Shown here: positions 14,018-21,857 of the stretch, in pieces | Layout: the number at the start of each line of letters is the position of its first letter | Numbering within the stretch: position 1 is the stretch's first letter | Assembly: GCF_016907355.1 (NCBI RefSeq) | Contig: NZ_JAFBBW010000001.1 | Span: 2,108,001-2,172,000 of the forward strand | Direction: 5' to 3' | DNA: 64,000 nucleotides | Source of the DNA: Agromyces aurantiacus | GTDB taxonomy: Bacteria > Actinomycetota > Actinomycetes > Actinomycetales > Microbacteriaceae | Translations under genes and position numbers: made by a program | Notes under the pieces: model-generated | Databases searched by the model: none | Told to the model about the DNA's origin: nothing | The model's input: only the letters and a program-made list of their open reading frames with translations

Positions 14018-14254
14018 ATGGAGCTGACCGTCCGGGTCAAGCCCGGCAGCCGGCGCGGCCCGCTGGTCGAGCCGACGCCCGGCGACCCGGCGGCCTCGCT
14101 CACGGTGCACGTGCGGGAGCGGGCCGTCGACGGCGCCGCCAACGCGGGCGTGGTCGCGGCGCTCGCCGCGCATTTCGGGGTGCCGCGCCGCGATGTCGAG
14201 ATCGTGCGCGGGCACACTGCGCGTATCAAGCGCGTACGGGTGGGCGGAGCCTGA
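14018..14254 (+). CDS. DUF167 (YggU-like) family protein
   Basis: 78 residues from ATG 14018. The family hallmarks are visible: VRVKPGSRRGP near the start, VHVRERAVDGAANAGVVAALA in the middle and VEIVRGHTARIKRVRV at the end. The fold is known but the function is not. The gene lies 26 bases after der on the same strand, and its 3' end overlaps the convergent DUF2071 gene by 29 bases. Confidence 0.88.
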   Translation: MELTVRVKPGSRRGPLVEPTPGDPAASLTVHVRERAVDGAANAGVVAALAAHFGVPRRDVEIVRGHTARIKRVRVGGA

Positions 14255-15023
14255 TCGGCTGGAACGACCAGCCGCGCGCCTCGATGGGGCGCGGGCGGCT
14301 GAACGCCGTGCGCACGCCCGACGAGGCCAGCACGGAGTCGGGTGGTCGGCTCGCGAGCTCGGGGAACCCGGATGCGGCGAGAAGCTGATCCTCGAGCAGC
14401 AGCAGCTCGGCGCGCACGAGCGGCCACTGGGCGTGCGTGTTGCGCGCCCACATCGTTCGGCCCAGGTGCCGCTCGTGGTAGCCCCAGCGGGCGGTGAGGA
14501 ACGCCGCGAGCTCCGCGTCGGGCGCGCTCGCATCCAGCGGCGCGCCGAGCCGCGCACGGACATGGGTCGACGGACCGCGGACGCCGTGTCGTCGGCTCCG
14601 GAAGTCGAGTTCGAGGCCCGCGGCGCCAACGCGCCGGGCCACGCGTGCGCGCGCCCAGTGGTACGGGAGGCCGAATCCGACGCGCGCCGCGACCACCGGC
14701 AGCAGTCGACCGGCCTCGAGGGTGCGGAAGACGACGCCTCGCCGACCGAGCTCGTCGCGCGCATAGAGGCGCACGTTCACCTCGACGAACGTGCCGAGCC
14801 GGTGCAGCGCGGGCAACGGCGGGAAGCGCGTGTCGGCGAGCACGAACGGGATGAGCCCGACCCACGTGGCGCCGTCGATCACGTCGGGGCGCGTGCCCGG
14901 CGGCAGGTACGGCGCGACGCGTTCGGGCTCCACGCGCCAGTGCAGGAACACGAGGTCGCGCCAGTGCTGCTCGAGCAGGACCCGCCCGGGGAGCGGCGGC
15001 GGGCTCGTCGGAGGTGCGTCCAC
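14226..15023 (-). CDS. DUF2071 family protein (acetoacetate decarboxylase-like fold)
   Basis: 265 residues from GTG at 15023, which has an AGGA ribosome site 7-8 bases before it. An ATG at 15095 in the same frame would add a non-conserved Arg/Ser-rich tail and leave only 11 bases to the divergent gene, so I consider it less likely; GTG 15044 and 15038 are further options. The core begins LLEQHWRDLVFLHWRVEPERV and continues PPGTRPD and GLIPFVLADTRFPP, typical of DUF2071 (YqjF-like). Function unknown. It overlaps the end of the DUF167 gene tail to tail. Confidence 0.8.
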   Translation of the reverse strand: MDAPPTSPPPLPGRVLLEQHWRDLVFLHWRVEPERVAPYLPPGTRPDVIDGATWVGLIPFVLADTRFPPLPALHRLGTFVEVNVRLYARDELGRRGVVFRTLEAGRLLPVVAARVGFGLPYHWARARVARRVGAAGLELDFRSRRHGVRGPSTHVRARLGAPLDASAPDAELAAFLTARWGYHERHLGRTMWARNTHAQWPLVRAELLLLEDQLLAASGFPELASRPPDSVLASSGVRTAFSRPRPIEARGWSFQPIRLRPPVRA

Positions 15024-15094
15024 GGCCCCATCCTGCACCGCCACGGCGCGGGAGCGCGAGGACCTTGCGCAGCTCGCCCGAGCGCGCCGGGGCA

Positions 15095-15100
15095 TAGGCT
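15095..15100 (+). promoter_or_regulatory. -10 box TAGGCT, leaderless pattern for the gene at 15107
   Basis: TAGGCT, then six bases, then ATG 15107; no ribosome site is present. Confidence 0.55.
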
Positions 15101-15106
15101 CGGCGC

Positions 15107-15565
15107 ATGACCTCCGGCGGTGGGATCCTCGGCGACGGCGTCATCGCGTGGCTCTCGCACCTGCACGGGTGGGTGATCCGCGTGACGGGCGGTCGGTTCG
15201 GCTGGCGTCTCGGCGGCATGCCGACGGTCGAACTGCACACGGTCGGCCGGCGCACCGGACTGCCTCGTGCCACGATCCTGTCCGCCCCGGTCCTCGAGCG
15301 CGGGCGCGTCGTGCTCGTGGCGTCGATGGGCGGATCCGACCGCCATCCGGCGTGGTACCTGAACCTCGTGGCGCATCCCGACGCCGTGCTCGTGCTGCGG
15401 CGCGAGACGCGCGTGGTCCGCGCTCGCACGGCGACCGCGGAGGAGAAGGCCGAGCTGTGGCCGCGCATCACGGCCGCGTACCCGGGCTACGCCCGCTACC
15501 AGCGGCGGACGCGCCGCGACATCCCCGTCGTGGTCTGCGAGTCCCGCCCGGACGGTGCGCCCTAG
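15107..15565 (+). CDS. DUF385 / nitroreductase-type (Ddn-like) family protein
   Basis: 152 residues from ATG 15107. The central segment HTVGRRTGLPRATILSAPV, then DRHPAWYLNLVAHPDAVL, is the signature of the split-beta-barrel deazaflavin (F420)-dependent nitro/quinone reductase family typified by mycobacterial Ddn. Whether this organism makes F420, or the protein uses another cofactor or none, cannot be told here. A second, more distant relative is encoded at 17150-17668 on the other strand. Its stop overlaps the -10 box of the next gene. Confidence 0.82.
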   Translation: MTSGGGILGDGVIAWLSHLHGWVIRVTGGRFGWRLGGMPTVELHTVGRRTGLPRATILSAPVLERGRVVLVASMGGSDRHPAWYLNLVAHPDAVLVLRRETRVVRARTATAEEKAELWPRITAAYPGYARYQRRTRRDIPVVVCESRPDGAP

Positions 15566-15568
15566 CAT
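15563..15568 (+). promoter_or_regulatory. -10 box TAGCAT, leaderless pattern for the CHAD gene
   Basis: TAGCAT overlaps the stop codon of the preceding gene and ends six bases before ATG 15575. Confidence 0.55.
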
Positions 15569-15574
15569 GGGCCC

Positions 15575-16522
15575 ATGACCGACCGCGAGGTTGCCCGGCT
15601 CCCGTCCGACGCGGACGCGGGCACGGCCGCGCTCGCGGCGCTCCGCGCGATCGCCCAGCGGATGTCGGAACTCGAGCCGGCGGCCCTCGCCGACGAGCCC
15701 GACGCGGTGCACCAGCTGCGCACGCAGGTGCGCCGCCTGCGGAGCCTGCTCGGCGCATTCGGGCCCGTGTTCGATCCGTCGGCGACCACGGCGCTCCGTC
15801 GACGATACGGCGAGTTCGGTCGCGAACTCGGCACGGTGCGCGACATCGAGGTGCGCATCCAGGTCGCCGAGCGCTCGCTGGAGGACGCCTCCGAGCACGA
15901 TCCGCATCGCGACGTGGTCGCCGACCCCGACCAGGCGGCCGCCGTCCGCGAACGCCTCGTCGATGACGAGGTCGAGGCCCATCGGCTCGCGCACGCGAGG
16001 TTCGTCGAACGGCAGGCGATGCCTCGCGCGGAGGCTCGGCGTGACGCGCTCGCGGCCTTCCTCGCGGCGCCGACCGTGACGCCGCTCGCCGCGGGAGCGG
16101 CGAGGGAGGTGCTGGGCGAGCTCATCGAGGGCGAGGCGCGCCGCGCGCTCAGGCGGGTGCGGCGATTGGGCCGGCATCCCGAACCCGAGGCGCTCCACGA
16201 CGTCCGCAAGGCCGGTCGGCGGCTGCGATACGCCGCGGAATCCGTCGTCGACGAGCCGCTCGCGCTGTTCGGTGATCGGGCGACGAAGCTCGCGCAGGCC
16301 GGCGAGGCGTTGCACGACGTGCTCGGCGACCACCGTGACGAGGTGCTGTTCGCCGAGCACGTGCGCCGGGCCGGCGCGCACGCGTCGCATGCGGGGGAGC
16401 CGTCCGCCGCGTTCGAGGCGCTCGCCGCGGCCGCCGACGAGCGGGCACGTGAGCGGCTGGAGCAGCTCGACGACGCCATCGACGACCTCCGCTCGGCCGC
16501 GGTCGCGTGGGCGCAGCGCTGA
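15575..16522 (+). CDS. CHAD domain-containing protein
   Basis: 315 residues from ATG 15575. CHAD domains are helical bundles with conserved histidines that bind inorganic polyphosphate. Here the paired motifs DAVHQLRTQVRRLRSLL (about residue 45) and EALHDVRKAGRRLRYAAE (about residue 205) are the two half-domain signatures, and HDVLGDHRDEV follows. No CYTH phosphatase partner domain is present in the protein or next door, so this is a stand-alone CHAD, probably polyphosphate-associated. It ends three bases before a convergent GNAT gene. Confidence 0.9.
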   Translation: MTDREVARLPSDADAGTAALAALRAIAQRMSELEPAALADEPDAVHQLRTQVRRLRSLLGAFGPVFDPSATTALRRRYGEFGRELGTVRDIEVRIQVAERSLEDASEHDPHRDVVADPDQAAAVRERLVDDEVEAHRLAHARFVERQAMPRAEARRDALAAFLAAPTVTPLAAGAAREVLGELIEGEARRALRRVRRLGRHPEPEALHDVRKAGRRLRYAAESVVDEPLALFGDRATKLAQAGEALHDVLGDHRDEVLFAEHVRRAGAHASHAGEPSAAFEALAAAADERARERLEQLDDAIDDLRSAAVAWAQR

Positions 16523-16525
16523 CGC

Positions 16526-17140
16526 TCAGTCGTCGAGCCGGCGCTGCATGACGACGCGGTGGGGCGTGGGCCGAGCCACCTCGGTGAAACCGGCCGACCG
16601 GTACATCGAGACCGTGCCGGGGAAGAGATCGGCGGCGGGGACCTTCTCCCGCGCGGTCGGATCGACCGCGTACGCCTCGAGCACATGCGCGCCGTGTCGC
16701 CGCGCGTGTTCGACCGCCGCCTCGGCGAGCGAGGCGGCGACGCCGCGCCGACGGAACTCGCGCGGGATCACGAAGCACGACACGGCCCACACGCCGCCGT
16801 CGGCGAAGTCGTCGTCGGGCGAGGCAGCCCCGATCCGGCTCCGCGGCAGTCGTGCGAGCGCCGGGCGGGGCTCGATCGCGCACCAGCCGACGGGCGTCTC
16901 GCCCTCGTAGGCGAGCAGGCCCGGGCCGGGGCCCGGCGCATCGAGCTGCCCCGCGAGCCGGTCGCGGAGCTCGTCGCGGGTCGCCTTCTCGAAGTCGGCA
17001 CGGGGCAGCTTGTACCACTGGCACCAGCACCCGGCCGGGTCGCCGCGCGTGCCGAACACCGACGCCACGTCGGCGAAGGGCGCCTCGCGCGCCGGGACGA
17101 TGCGCAGGGTGGACGTGTTCGTCGTCGGGTCGCTCACCAT
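16526..17140 (-). CDS. GNAT family N-acetyltransferase
   Basis: 204 residues from ATG at 17140. The acetyl-CoA loop is visible as VIPREFRRRGVAASLAEAAVEHAR (about residue 125), after VSCFV. An unusual Cys/Trp-rich front (DPAGCWCQWYKLPRADF, about residue 35) is typical of a GNAT subgroup common in actinobacteria; the substrate is unknown. A -10 box TAGCGT ends six bases before the ATG on this strand, with no ribosome site, so it is probably leaderless and separate from the neighbour upstream. Confidence 0.88.
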   Translation of the reverse strand: MVSDPTTNTSTLRIVPAREAPFADVASVFGTRGDPAGCWCQWYKLPRADFEKATRDELRDRLAGQLDAPGPGPGLLAYEGETPVGWCAIEPRPALARLPRSRIGAASPDDDFADGGVWAVSCFVIPREFRRRGVAASLAEAAVEHARRHGAHVLEAYAVDPTAREKVPAADLFPGTVSMYRSAGFTEVARPTPHRVVMQRRLDD

Positions 17141-17146
17141 GCGCCG

Positions 17147-17152
17147 ACGCTA
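17147..17152 (-). promoter_or_regulatory. -10 box TAGCGT, leaderless pattern for the GNAT gene
   Basis: On the minus strand TAGCGT is followed by six bases and ATG at 17140. It overlaps the last bases of the upstream DUF385-like gene. Confidence 0.5.
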
Positions 17153-17668
17153 CCGCTCGGGTGCGACATCCGCGGCTGCCGCCGAGGCGACCGGTTCCAG
17201 CCGGAGCGCGCGCACCTGCCCGGCGAGCCGACGCAGCTGCGCCGGATCGCCCGTGAACGCCTCGTCGAGCACGCCGTGCGTGAGCAGGGCCGCGGCCTTC
17301 GGCCGCCGGAGTGCGTAGTCCGTGAGGAGCGCGGCACGCTCATCGACGTCGAGGCGGTGCACGTCGGCCCGGCCCCTGCGCGACATCCAGTCCACGCGCA
17401 CGCGCCCGCCCGCCGTGGCGTTCGCGTACCAGTCGCTGCGGCGGCCGCGGCTCGCGACCACGTGCAGGACCGGGAGGGCGTCGTCGTCGGGCACGGCGCC
17501 GACGGCGAACGCCTCGACGACCGTGCGCCGCAGTGCGCCCGTGCTGCGGCCCAGCGCGGTGATCATCACGAACCGCGGTCCCATGATGCGCCCGAGGTGC
17601 GCCCGATAGGCGTACACCGGCATGCGATTGAACCAGGCGACCGCCGGGCCGGGCTTGCGGAGGACCAT
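17150..17668 (-). CDS. DUF385-like (deazaflavin-dependent nitroreductase superfamily) protein
   Basis: 172 residues from ATG at 17668; GTG at 17677 is possible, but TACCGT ends seven bases before the ATG in the leaderless pattern seen at many genes here. The segment MITALGRSTGALRRTVVEAF, then VVASRGRRSDWYANATAGG, aligns by eye with the Ddn-like fold. It is a divergent relative of the protein at 15107-15565. Cofactor and substrate unknown. Confidence in the superfamily is moderate. Confidence 0.75.
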   Translation of the reverse strand: MVLRKPGPAVAWFNRMPVYAYRAHLGRIMGPRFVMITALGRSTGALRRTVVEAFAVGAVPDDDALPVLHVVASRGRRSDWYANATAGGRVRVDWMSRRGRADVHRLDVDERAALLTDYALRRPKAAALLTHGVLDEAFTGDPAQLRRLAGQVRALRLEPVASAAAADVAPER

Positions 17669-17675
17669 GCCTCGC

Positions 17676-17681
17676 ACGGTA
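17676..17681 (-). promoter_or_regulatory. -10 box TACCGT for the DUF385-like gene at 17668
   Basis: TACCGT on the minus strand ends seven bases before ATG 17668. Confidence 0.4.
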
Positions 17682-17743
17682 CCGGGGCGCGGTCGGGCCC
17701 ACTCGGGACCACCGACCCGTGGGCCGCAGGCGAGGTCGTGAAG

Positions 17744-17749
17744 TAAGGT
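17744..17749 (+). promoter_or_regulatory. -10 box TAAGGT upstream of the MarR gene
   Basis: TAAGGT lies 22 bases before ATG 17772, leaving room for a short leader with the strong ribosome site AAGGAGG at 17757-17763. Confidence 0.4.
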
Positions 17750-17771
17750 AACGATGAAGGAGGATCACCAC

Positions 17772-18248
17772 ATGGCGCCCGAACCGACCGTCCTCGACCG
17801 ACTCCTCGAGATCAGCGAGCTCTTCCAGCGCGATCTCGCTCGCGAGTTCGACGGCACGTCCCTCACCACCGCTCGGACCCGCGTGCTCTGGGAACTCGCG
17901 CACTCCGGGCCCTCGACCCAGCAGGCGCTGGCCGGGCGGCTCGACGTGAGCCCGCGCAACATCACCGGACTCGTCGACGCCCTCGAGGAGACCGGCTACG
18001 TCGAACGCGCTCCCCACCCCGCGGATCGGCGGGCGGTGCTCGTCACGCTCACGCCGTCGGCGGCCGAGCTCATGCGCGAGATGCAGCGCGACCACGAGGA
18101 GCTCGGCGCCACGCTGCTCGCGGCGGTGGCACCGGACGACCGTGACGCGCTCGTCCGCGGGATCGAGGCGATCACGGCTCGCCTGCGCGACCTCGTCGCC
18201 GCCGCCGAGGCCGGGCGCGCGACCGGCGGGACGGGGGGTCCGCGGTGA
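17772..18248 (+). CDS. MarR family transcriptional regulator
   Basis: 158 residues from ATG 17772, chosen because AAGGAGG stands eight bases before it; an ATG at 17754 lies inside that region. The winged helix-turn-helix reads QQALAGRLDVSPRNITGLVDALEETGYVER (split over residues ~48-80), with the wing HPADRRAVLVTLT. The flanking helices form the dimer interface. It overlaps the next gene by four bases (GTGA), so its most likely job concerns that membrane protein or itself. The ligand is unknown. Confidence 0.9.
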   Translation: MAPEPTVLDRLLEISELFQRDLAREFDGTSLTTARTRVLWELAHSGPSTQQALAGRLDVSPRNITGLVDALEETGYVERAPHPADRRAVLVTLTPSAAELMREMQRDHEELGATLLAAVAPDDRDALVRGIEAITARLRDLVAAAEAGRATGGTGGPR

Positions 18249-18901
18249 GCGCCGACGTGCGGGAGCGGCCCGGGCCATCCGTCGCCCGGCGACTGGGGCG
18301 GTTCGCCGTCCGGGCGCTCGAGGCCGAGCTTCGCATCTACGCGAACATCGGGCGATTCCTCGCCCGGCGTCCCGCGATCGCGCCGGGCGCCGCGGGCTTC
18401 GGCTACCACCGCCCCGTCCTCACGGTGCTGGTCGTCTTCATCGTGCTCTCCGCGGTCGAGATCCCGGTGCTCGATCTCATCGTGCACCGGTGGCCGGCCG
18501 TGCGGATCCCGGTGCTGGTGCTCGGCATCTGGGGCCTCACCTGGATGTTCGGGCTGCTCTGCGGCTTCCTGATGAGGCCGCACACCGTCGGGCCCGACGG
18601 CATCCGAGTGCGGGAGGGGCTCGAGACCGACATCCCGCTCAGCTGGCACGACGTCGCGTCGGTGGCGCGCGAGCGACGCGTCGACGAACCGAAGACGCCC
18701 CGAATCACCGGTTCGGATGGCGCGCGCACGCTCTCGCTCCGGATGCAGGACGAGACCGTCATCGTGATCGAACTCGAGCGACCCACGGCGGTGCGGCTGC
18801 CCGGGTCGCCGCCGAAGGGCGGCGAGCAGGTGGTCGACGAGGTGCGGATCTGGGTGGACGACCCGATCGCGTTCATGGCCGCGGTGCGCCGATTCATCTG
18901 A
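18245..18901 (+). CDS. membrane protein of unknown function, co-translated with MarR
   Basis: 218 residues from GTG 18245, overlapping the MarR stop. Two hydrophobic segments are clear: VLTVLVVFIVLSAVEIPVLD (about residues 58-77) and IPVLVLGIWGLTWMFGLLCG (about residues 88-107). The C-terminal half is soluble, starting GPDGIRVREGLETDIPLSWHDVASV, which resembles a PH-like domain found in other small actinobacterial membrane proteins. I do not recognise a specific family. It may be the target or partner of the MarR protein (inference from coupling). Confidence 0.8.
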   Translation: MSADVRERPGPSVARRLGRFAVRALEAELRIYANIGRFLARRPAIAPGAAGFGYHRPVLTVLVVFIVLSAVEIPVLDLIVHRWPAVRIPVLVLGIWGLTWMFGLLCGFLMRPHTVGPDGIRVREGLETDIPLSWHDVASVARERRVDEPKTPRITGSDGARTLSLRMQDETVIVIELERPTAVRLPGSPPKGGEQVVDEVRIWVDDPIAFMAAVRRFI

Positions 18902-18957
18902 GCGCTCGCCGACCTGCGGCTGTTCCCGCGTGTCACGAGCACCCCCTCGGATGCCGC

Positions 18958-18963
18958 TATGAT
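18958..18963 (+). promoter_or_regulatory. -10 box TATGAT of tRNA-Pro
   Basis: TATGAT is 35 bases upstream of the mature tRNA 5' end. The box lies between the arms of a 9-bp perfect inverted repeat, GTTCCCGCG (18922-18930) and CGCGGGAAC (18979-18987). Confidence 0.45.
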
Positions 18964-18998
18964 GGTCGAGTTGCCTTCCGCGGGAACGCAGAGGGCAT

Positions 18999-19072
<74 letters not shown>

Positions 19073-19077
19073 CCGAC

Positions 19078-19109
19078 GAGCCCCGGATCTCATCCGAGAT
19101 CCGGGGCTC
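19078..19109 (+). terminator. hairpin terminator after tRNA-Pro
   Basis: Perfect 14-bp stem GAGCCCCGGATCTC / GAGATCCGGGGCTC with the four-base loop ATCC. No T-run follows, as is common in high-GC actinobacteria. The position directly after the tRNA supports a terminator. Confidence 0.85.
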
Positions 19110-19181
19110 TCGCCGTCTCTCGCGCTCTCGGCGGCGGTCGCGCCTTGTGGAGAGCCGCGGCGCGGCGGTCGCGGGAACCCC

Positions 19182-19187
19182 TAGTCT
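19182..19187 (+). promoter_or_regulatory. -10 box TAGTCT for the signal-peptidase-like gene
   Basis: TAGTCT stands 43 bases before GTG 19231, which itself has the ribosome site GGAGGGAG at 19218-19225. Confidence 0.4.
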
Positions 19188-19230
19188 GGCGCCGGGCGCC
19201 GTCGCCGTCGCGGGCCCGGAGGGAGCCGCG

Positions 19231-19740
19231 GTGCCCGGACTGGCCGGCGTGATCTGGATCGTCGTCGTGATCGGGGCCGCCGTGCTCGTGCACCGATACG
19301 TCGTGTTCCCGACCGTGGTGCGCTCGGAGTCGATGCGACCGTCGCTCGAGCCCGGTGACGTGCTGCTCGCCGGGCGGGTGCGGTCGCGCACGCGGCTGCG
19401 CCGCGGCGAGATCCTGGTCTACCGCGATGCCCAGACGTCCGAGCGACGCATCCGCCGGATGATCGGCCTGCCGGGCGACCGGGTGCAGATCGCCGACGAC
19501 GGGGTGGTGAGCGTCAACGGCGACGCCGTGTTCGAGCCGTACGCGCGACGGTCGGGCGGTTTCCGCGGCTCGTTCCGTGTTCCGGCCGACCGGTTCTTCG
19601 TGCTCAGCGACCAGCGCGGCGGCCCGCACGACACGCGCACCTGGCGCGAGTCGTTCGTGCCCGTCGGCGAGGTCGTCGGGGTGGCCCGGGTGCGGCTGCT
19701 CCCGTGGCCCATCGTCGCGACGGGCGTGCTCGCCCGATGA
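19231..19740 (+). CDS. signal peptidase I (S26)-like protein lacking the catalytic lysine
   Basis: 169 residues from GTG 19231, with GGAGGGAG ahead of it. One N-terminal membrane segment (residues ~7-24) is followed by an S26 domain. The serine box RSESMRPSLEPGD is intact (Ser34), and GLPGDRV is present. However, the residue that should be the general-base lysine of the KR..GLPGD box is Arg75 (IRRMIGLPGD). The last box, usually GDNR..S.DSR, is degenerate (LSDQRGGPHDTRTW). Family knowledge says the Ser/Lys dyad is essential, and SipW/ER-type enzymes use His, not Arg, so activity is doubtful. A normal homologue is encoded 740 bases downstream. Confidence 0.85.
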   Translation: MPGLAGVIWIVVVIGAAVLVHRYVVFPTVVRSESMRPSLEPGDVLLAGRVRSRTRLRRGEILVYRDAQTSERRIRRMIGLPGDRVQIADDGVVSVNGDAVFEPYARRSGGFRGSFRVPADRFFVLSDQRGGPHDTRTWRESFVPVGEVVGVARVRLLPWPIVATGVLAR

Positions 19741-19865
19741 CGCACCCGCCCATCGACGGCCGGCCGTGGGCCGCGGGGAGAAGGTCCCGGTGCACGGCGC
19801 GCACCGCCTCGTAGCCTGATCGTGAAGGGCGCGGCGCCGACCCGCGCCCGGAGGGGTGATTCACC

Positions 19866-20486
19866 ATGGGCCTGTTGTTCCGGCTTGCTGCGGCCGCCGC
19901 GGCATCCGTCGCCCTCGCCCTGGCCGTGCCTCGCGAGGTCCGTGCGCACTGCGACACCATGGACGGCCCGACCGTCGCCGACGGTCGACGCGCCCTCGAC
20001 ACCGGCGACGTCAACCACGCGCTGAAGTGGGTCGACGAGCATCACGAGGCGGAGCTCGCGGGCGCGTTCGACCTCGCGCGGCGCGTACGCGGGCTCGGCG
20101 AGGACGCGCGCGAGCTCGCCGACCGATTCTTCCTCGAGACGCTCGTGCGGTTGCACCGCGCCGGCGAGGGCGAGCCGTACACGGGCGTCAAGCCGTCCGG
20201 GTTCCCGATCGACGAGCGGGCCGCCGCTGCGGACCGCTGCATCGCCGCCGGCACGCTCGACCAGCTCGAGCCGCTCGTACCGGACGAGCGGCTGCCCGAG
20301 CTCCGGGAGCGGTTCTCCCGCGTGCTCGCCACCAGGGACTTCGACGTCGCCGACCTCGCCGCCGCGCGGGCCCACATCGCCGCGTACGTCGGCTTCGTCC
20401 ACCTCGCGGAGGGCGAGGAGCGCGGCCACGGCGCACCGCTCGCCGGACCGGGCCATCCGCATGGCGCACTTCACGGGCACGAGTGA
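19866..20486 (+). CDS. secreted DUF6448-type protein with N-terminal HCDTMDGP motif
   Basis: 206 residues from ATG 19866, with GGAGG ten bases upstream. Residues 1-27 are a signal peptide ending VRA; cleavage there would make His28 the new N-terminus, directly in the HCDTMDGP motif that marks this family. The mature part is helical ([39 protein letters not shown]). The last ~20 residues are rich in histidine ([20 protein letters not shown]), suggesting metal binding. Function unknown. The stop overlaps the start of the next gene, an intact signal peptidase, by four bases (GTGA). Confidence 0.8.
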   Translation: MGLLFRLAAAAAASVALALAVPREVRAHCDTMDGPTVADGRRALDTGDVNHALKWVDEHHEAELAGAFDLARRVRGLGEDARELADRFFLETLVRLHRAGEGEPYTGVKPSGFPIDERAAAADRCIAAGTLDQLEPLVPDERLPELRERFSRVLATRDFDVADLAAARAHIAAYVGFVHLAEGEERGHGAPLAGPGHPHGALHGHE

Positions 20487-21856
20487 TCCGCGGGGTGCGC
20501 GTCGCGGCGTGGCGGTGGGCGATGCTCGCGGCCGTCGTCGCCGCCGGGGCGCTGCTCGTGCACCGGTTCGGGCTGTTCACGGCGGTCGTGCGGTCGGGTT
20601 CGATGCGTCCCACGCTCGAGCCGGGCGACCTGCTGGTCGCGACGCGGATCCATGGGCGCAGTTCCGTCCGGCGGGGTGATCTCGTCGTGTTCGCGTCCCG
20701 CGCGGGCGGGGGGCTCCTCGTCAAGCGCGTCGTCGGGCTGCCGGGCGAGCGCATCGAGTTGGCCGGGCGGGCGGTGCGAGTGGATGGCGCGCCGCTCGCC
20801 GAGCCCTCCGCGCGCCGGGGCGGCGCCGACCGCGGCAGCTTCGAGGTGCCGCCCGACGGCTGGCTCGTGCTCGGCGACGAGCGCGAGGCATCCGTCGACT
20901 CCCGATCGTGGGACGACCCGTACGTGCGTCGCCGCGAGCTCCGCGGCCTCGTGCGCGCGCGACTGGCCGCACCCGCGGTCGTTGACGGCGCCGGGCAATA
21001 CGGTGGTCGCATGCAGGTCGTGCTCGCAGGCGGTGCCGTCGTCACCGACGACGACGGGCGGCTGCTCCTCGTCAAGCGCGGCCGTGCACCGCAGCGCGGG
21101 CGCTGGTCGGTGCCCGGCGGCCGGGTCGAGCCGGGGGAGACGCTCGAGGCGGCGGTCGCGCGCGAGGTGCTCGAGGAGACCGGCCTGCACGTCGAGGTCG
21201 GCCGCGAGCTCTGGATGCTGCACCTGCCCACCGGTGACGGGCGCGAGTTCGAGATCCACGACTTCCACGCGACACCCGTCGGCGGCACACTGCGGGCCGG
21301 CGACGATGCGGATGCCGCGGCCTGGGTGGCGCCGCAGGACCTGCATCGCGTGCGGCTGACCACCCATCTGGTCGCCCACCTGCGCCGCGCGGGCGTCCTC
21401 GCCCCGCTCCCGCACGTCGACGAGCACGCCATCGAGATCGCCGCCGACCGCGAGGCGGTGTGGGTCGCGCTCGAGCACGTCGTGGAGACGGCCGCACCCT
21501 CGCGGTTCGCGCGGCTGCTCGGCTGCGAGGACGCCGCCGCCGCGGGGCCGCGTCCGCTCGCGCCGTGGTCCGCCGTCCCCGGGTTCCACGTCGCCGCCGT
21601 CGAGCGCCCGTCGCGGCTTGCGCTCGCCGGGCGGCACCGCTTCTCCGACTACGAGCTGGTCTTCCGGCTCGACGAGCTCGGCGCGCGCGGCACCCGGCTG
21701 CACGCCGAGACGCGCGCGGCATTCCCCGGGGCGTCCGGCGCGATCTACGGCGCGCTGCTGATGCGCACGCCGATGCACGCGCTCGCGACGCGACGGATGC
21801 TGCGGGCCGTCGCCCGCGGGGTCCCGGTGCCCAGCCCGACCGGGCGAGGATCGTGA
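20483..21856 (+). CDS. signal peptidase I domain in frame with NUDIX and SRPBCC-like domains
   Basis: One open frame of 457 residues from GTG 20483. Residues 1-~170 are an S26 signal peptidase: membrane segment (~12-27), Ser40 in [13 protein letters not shown], Lys81 in [10 protein letters not shown] and [14 protein letters not shown], all boxes intact. From residue 177 (Met, ATG 21011) a NUDIX domain begins ([40 protein letters not shown]), and residues ~310-450 look like an SRPBCC/START-type domain ([20 protein letters not shown]). A true fusion would put the NUDIX domain outside the cell, so I think two genes merely lack a stop between them; a -10 box TACGGT ends six bases before ATG 21011. 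Confidence 0.75.
   Translation: MIRGVRVAAWRWAMLAAVVAAGALLVHRFGLFTAVVRSGSMRPTLEPGDLLVATRIHGRSSVRRGDLVVFASRAGGGLLVKRVVGLPGERIELAGRAVRVDGAPLAEPSARRGGADRGSFEVPPDGWLVLGDEREASVDSRSWDDPYVRRRELRGLVRARLAAPAVVDGAGQYGGRMQVVLAGGAVVTDDDGRLLLVKRGRAPQRGRWSVPGGRVEPGETLEAAVAREVLEETGLHVEVGRELWMLHLPTGDGREFEIHDFHATPVGGTLRAGDDADAAAWVAPQDLHRVRLTTHLVAHLRRAGVLAPLPHVDEHAIEIAADREAVWVALEHVVETAAPSRFARLLGCEDAAAAGPRPLAPWSAVPGFHVAAVERPSRLALAGRHRFSDYELVFRLDELGARGTRLHAETRAAFPGASGAIYGALLMRTPMHALATRRMLRAVARGVPVPSPTGRGS
20999..21004 (+). promoter_or_regulatory. internal -10 box TACGGT, leaderless pattern for an internal start at 21011
   Basis: TACGGT, six bases, then an in-frame ATG at 21011 that is exactly the natural start of a NUDIX domain. 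It supports separate expression of the downstream part. Confidence 0.5.
21011..21856 (+). CDS. NUDIX hydrolase with C-terminal SRPBCC-like domain (alternative separate gene)
   Basis: Alternative reading of the second part of the long frame: 281 residues from ATG 21011. The NUDIX box is [20 protein letters not shown]...ETG at residues ~38-60 and is complete. The C-terminal ~150 residues resemble SRPBCC ligand-binding proteins. I favour this as the real gene because the start has a leaderless-type -10 box and a cytoplasmic NUDIX enzyme makes biological sense. Its substrate is unknown. The frame has no stop separating it from the signal peptidase, so automated calls will merge them. Confidence 0.5.
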   Translation: MQVVLAGGAVVTDDDGRLLLVKRGRAPQRGRWSVPGGRVEPGETLEAAVAREVLEETGLHVEVGRELWMLHLPTGDGREFEIHDFHATPVGGTLRAGDDADAAAWVAPQDLHRVRLTTHLVAHLRRAGVLAPLPHVDEHAIEIAADREAVWVALEHVVETAAPSRFARLLGCEDAAAAGPRPLAPWSAVPGFHVAAVERPSRLALAGRHRFSDYELVFRLDELGARGTRLHAETRAAFPGASGAIYGALLMRTPMHALATRRMLRAVARGVPVPSPTGRGS

Positions 21857-21857
21857 C

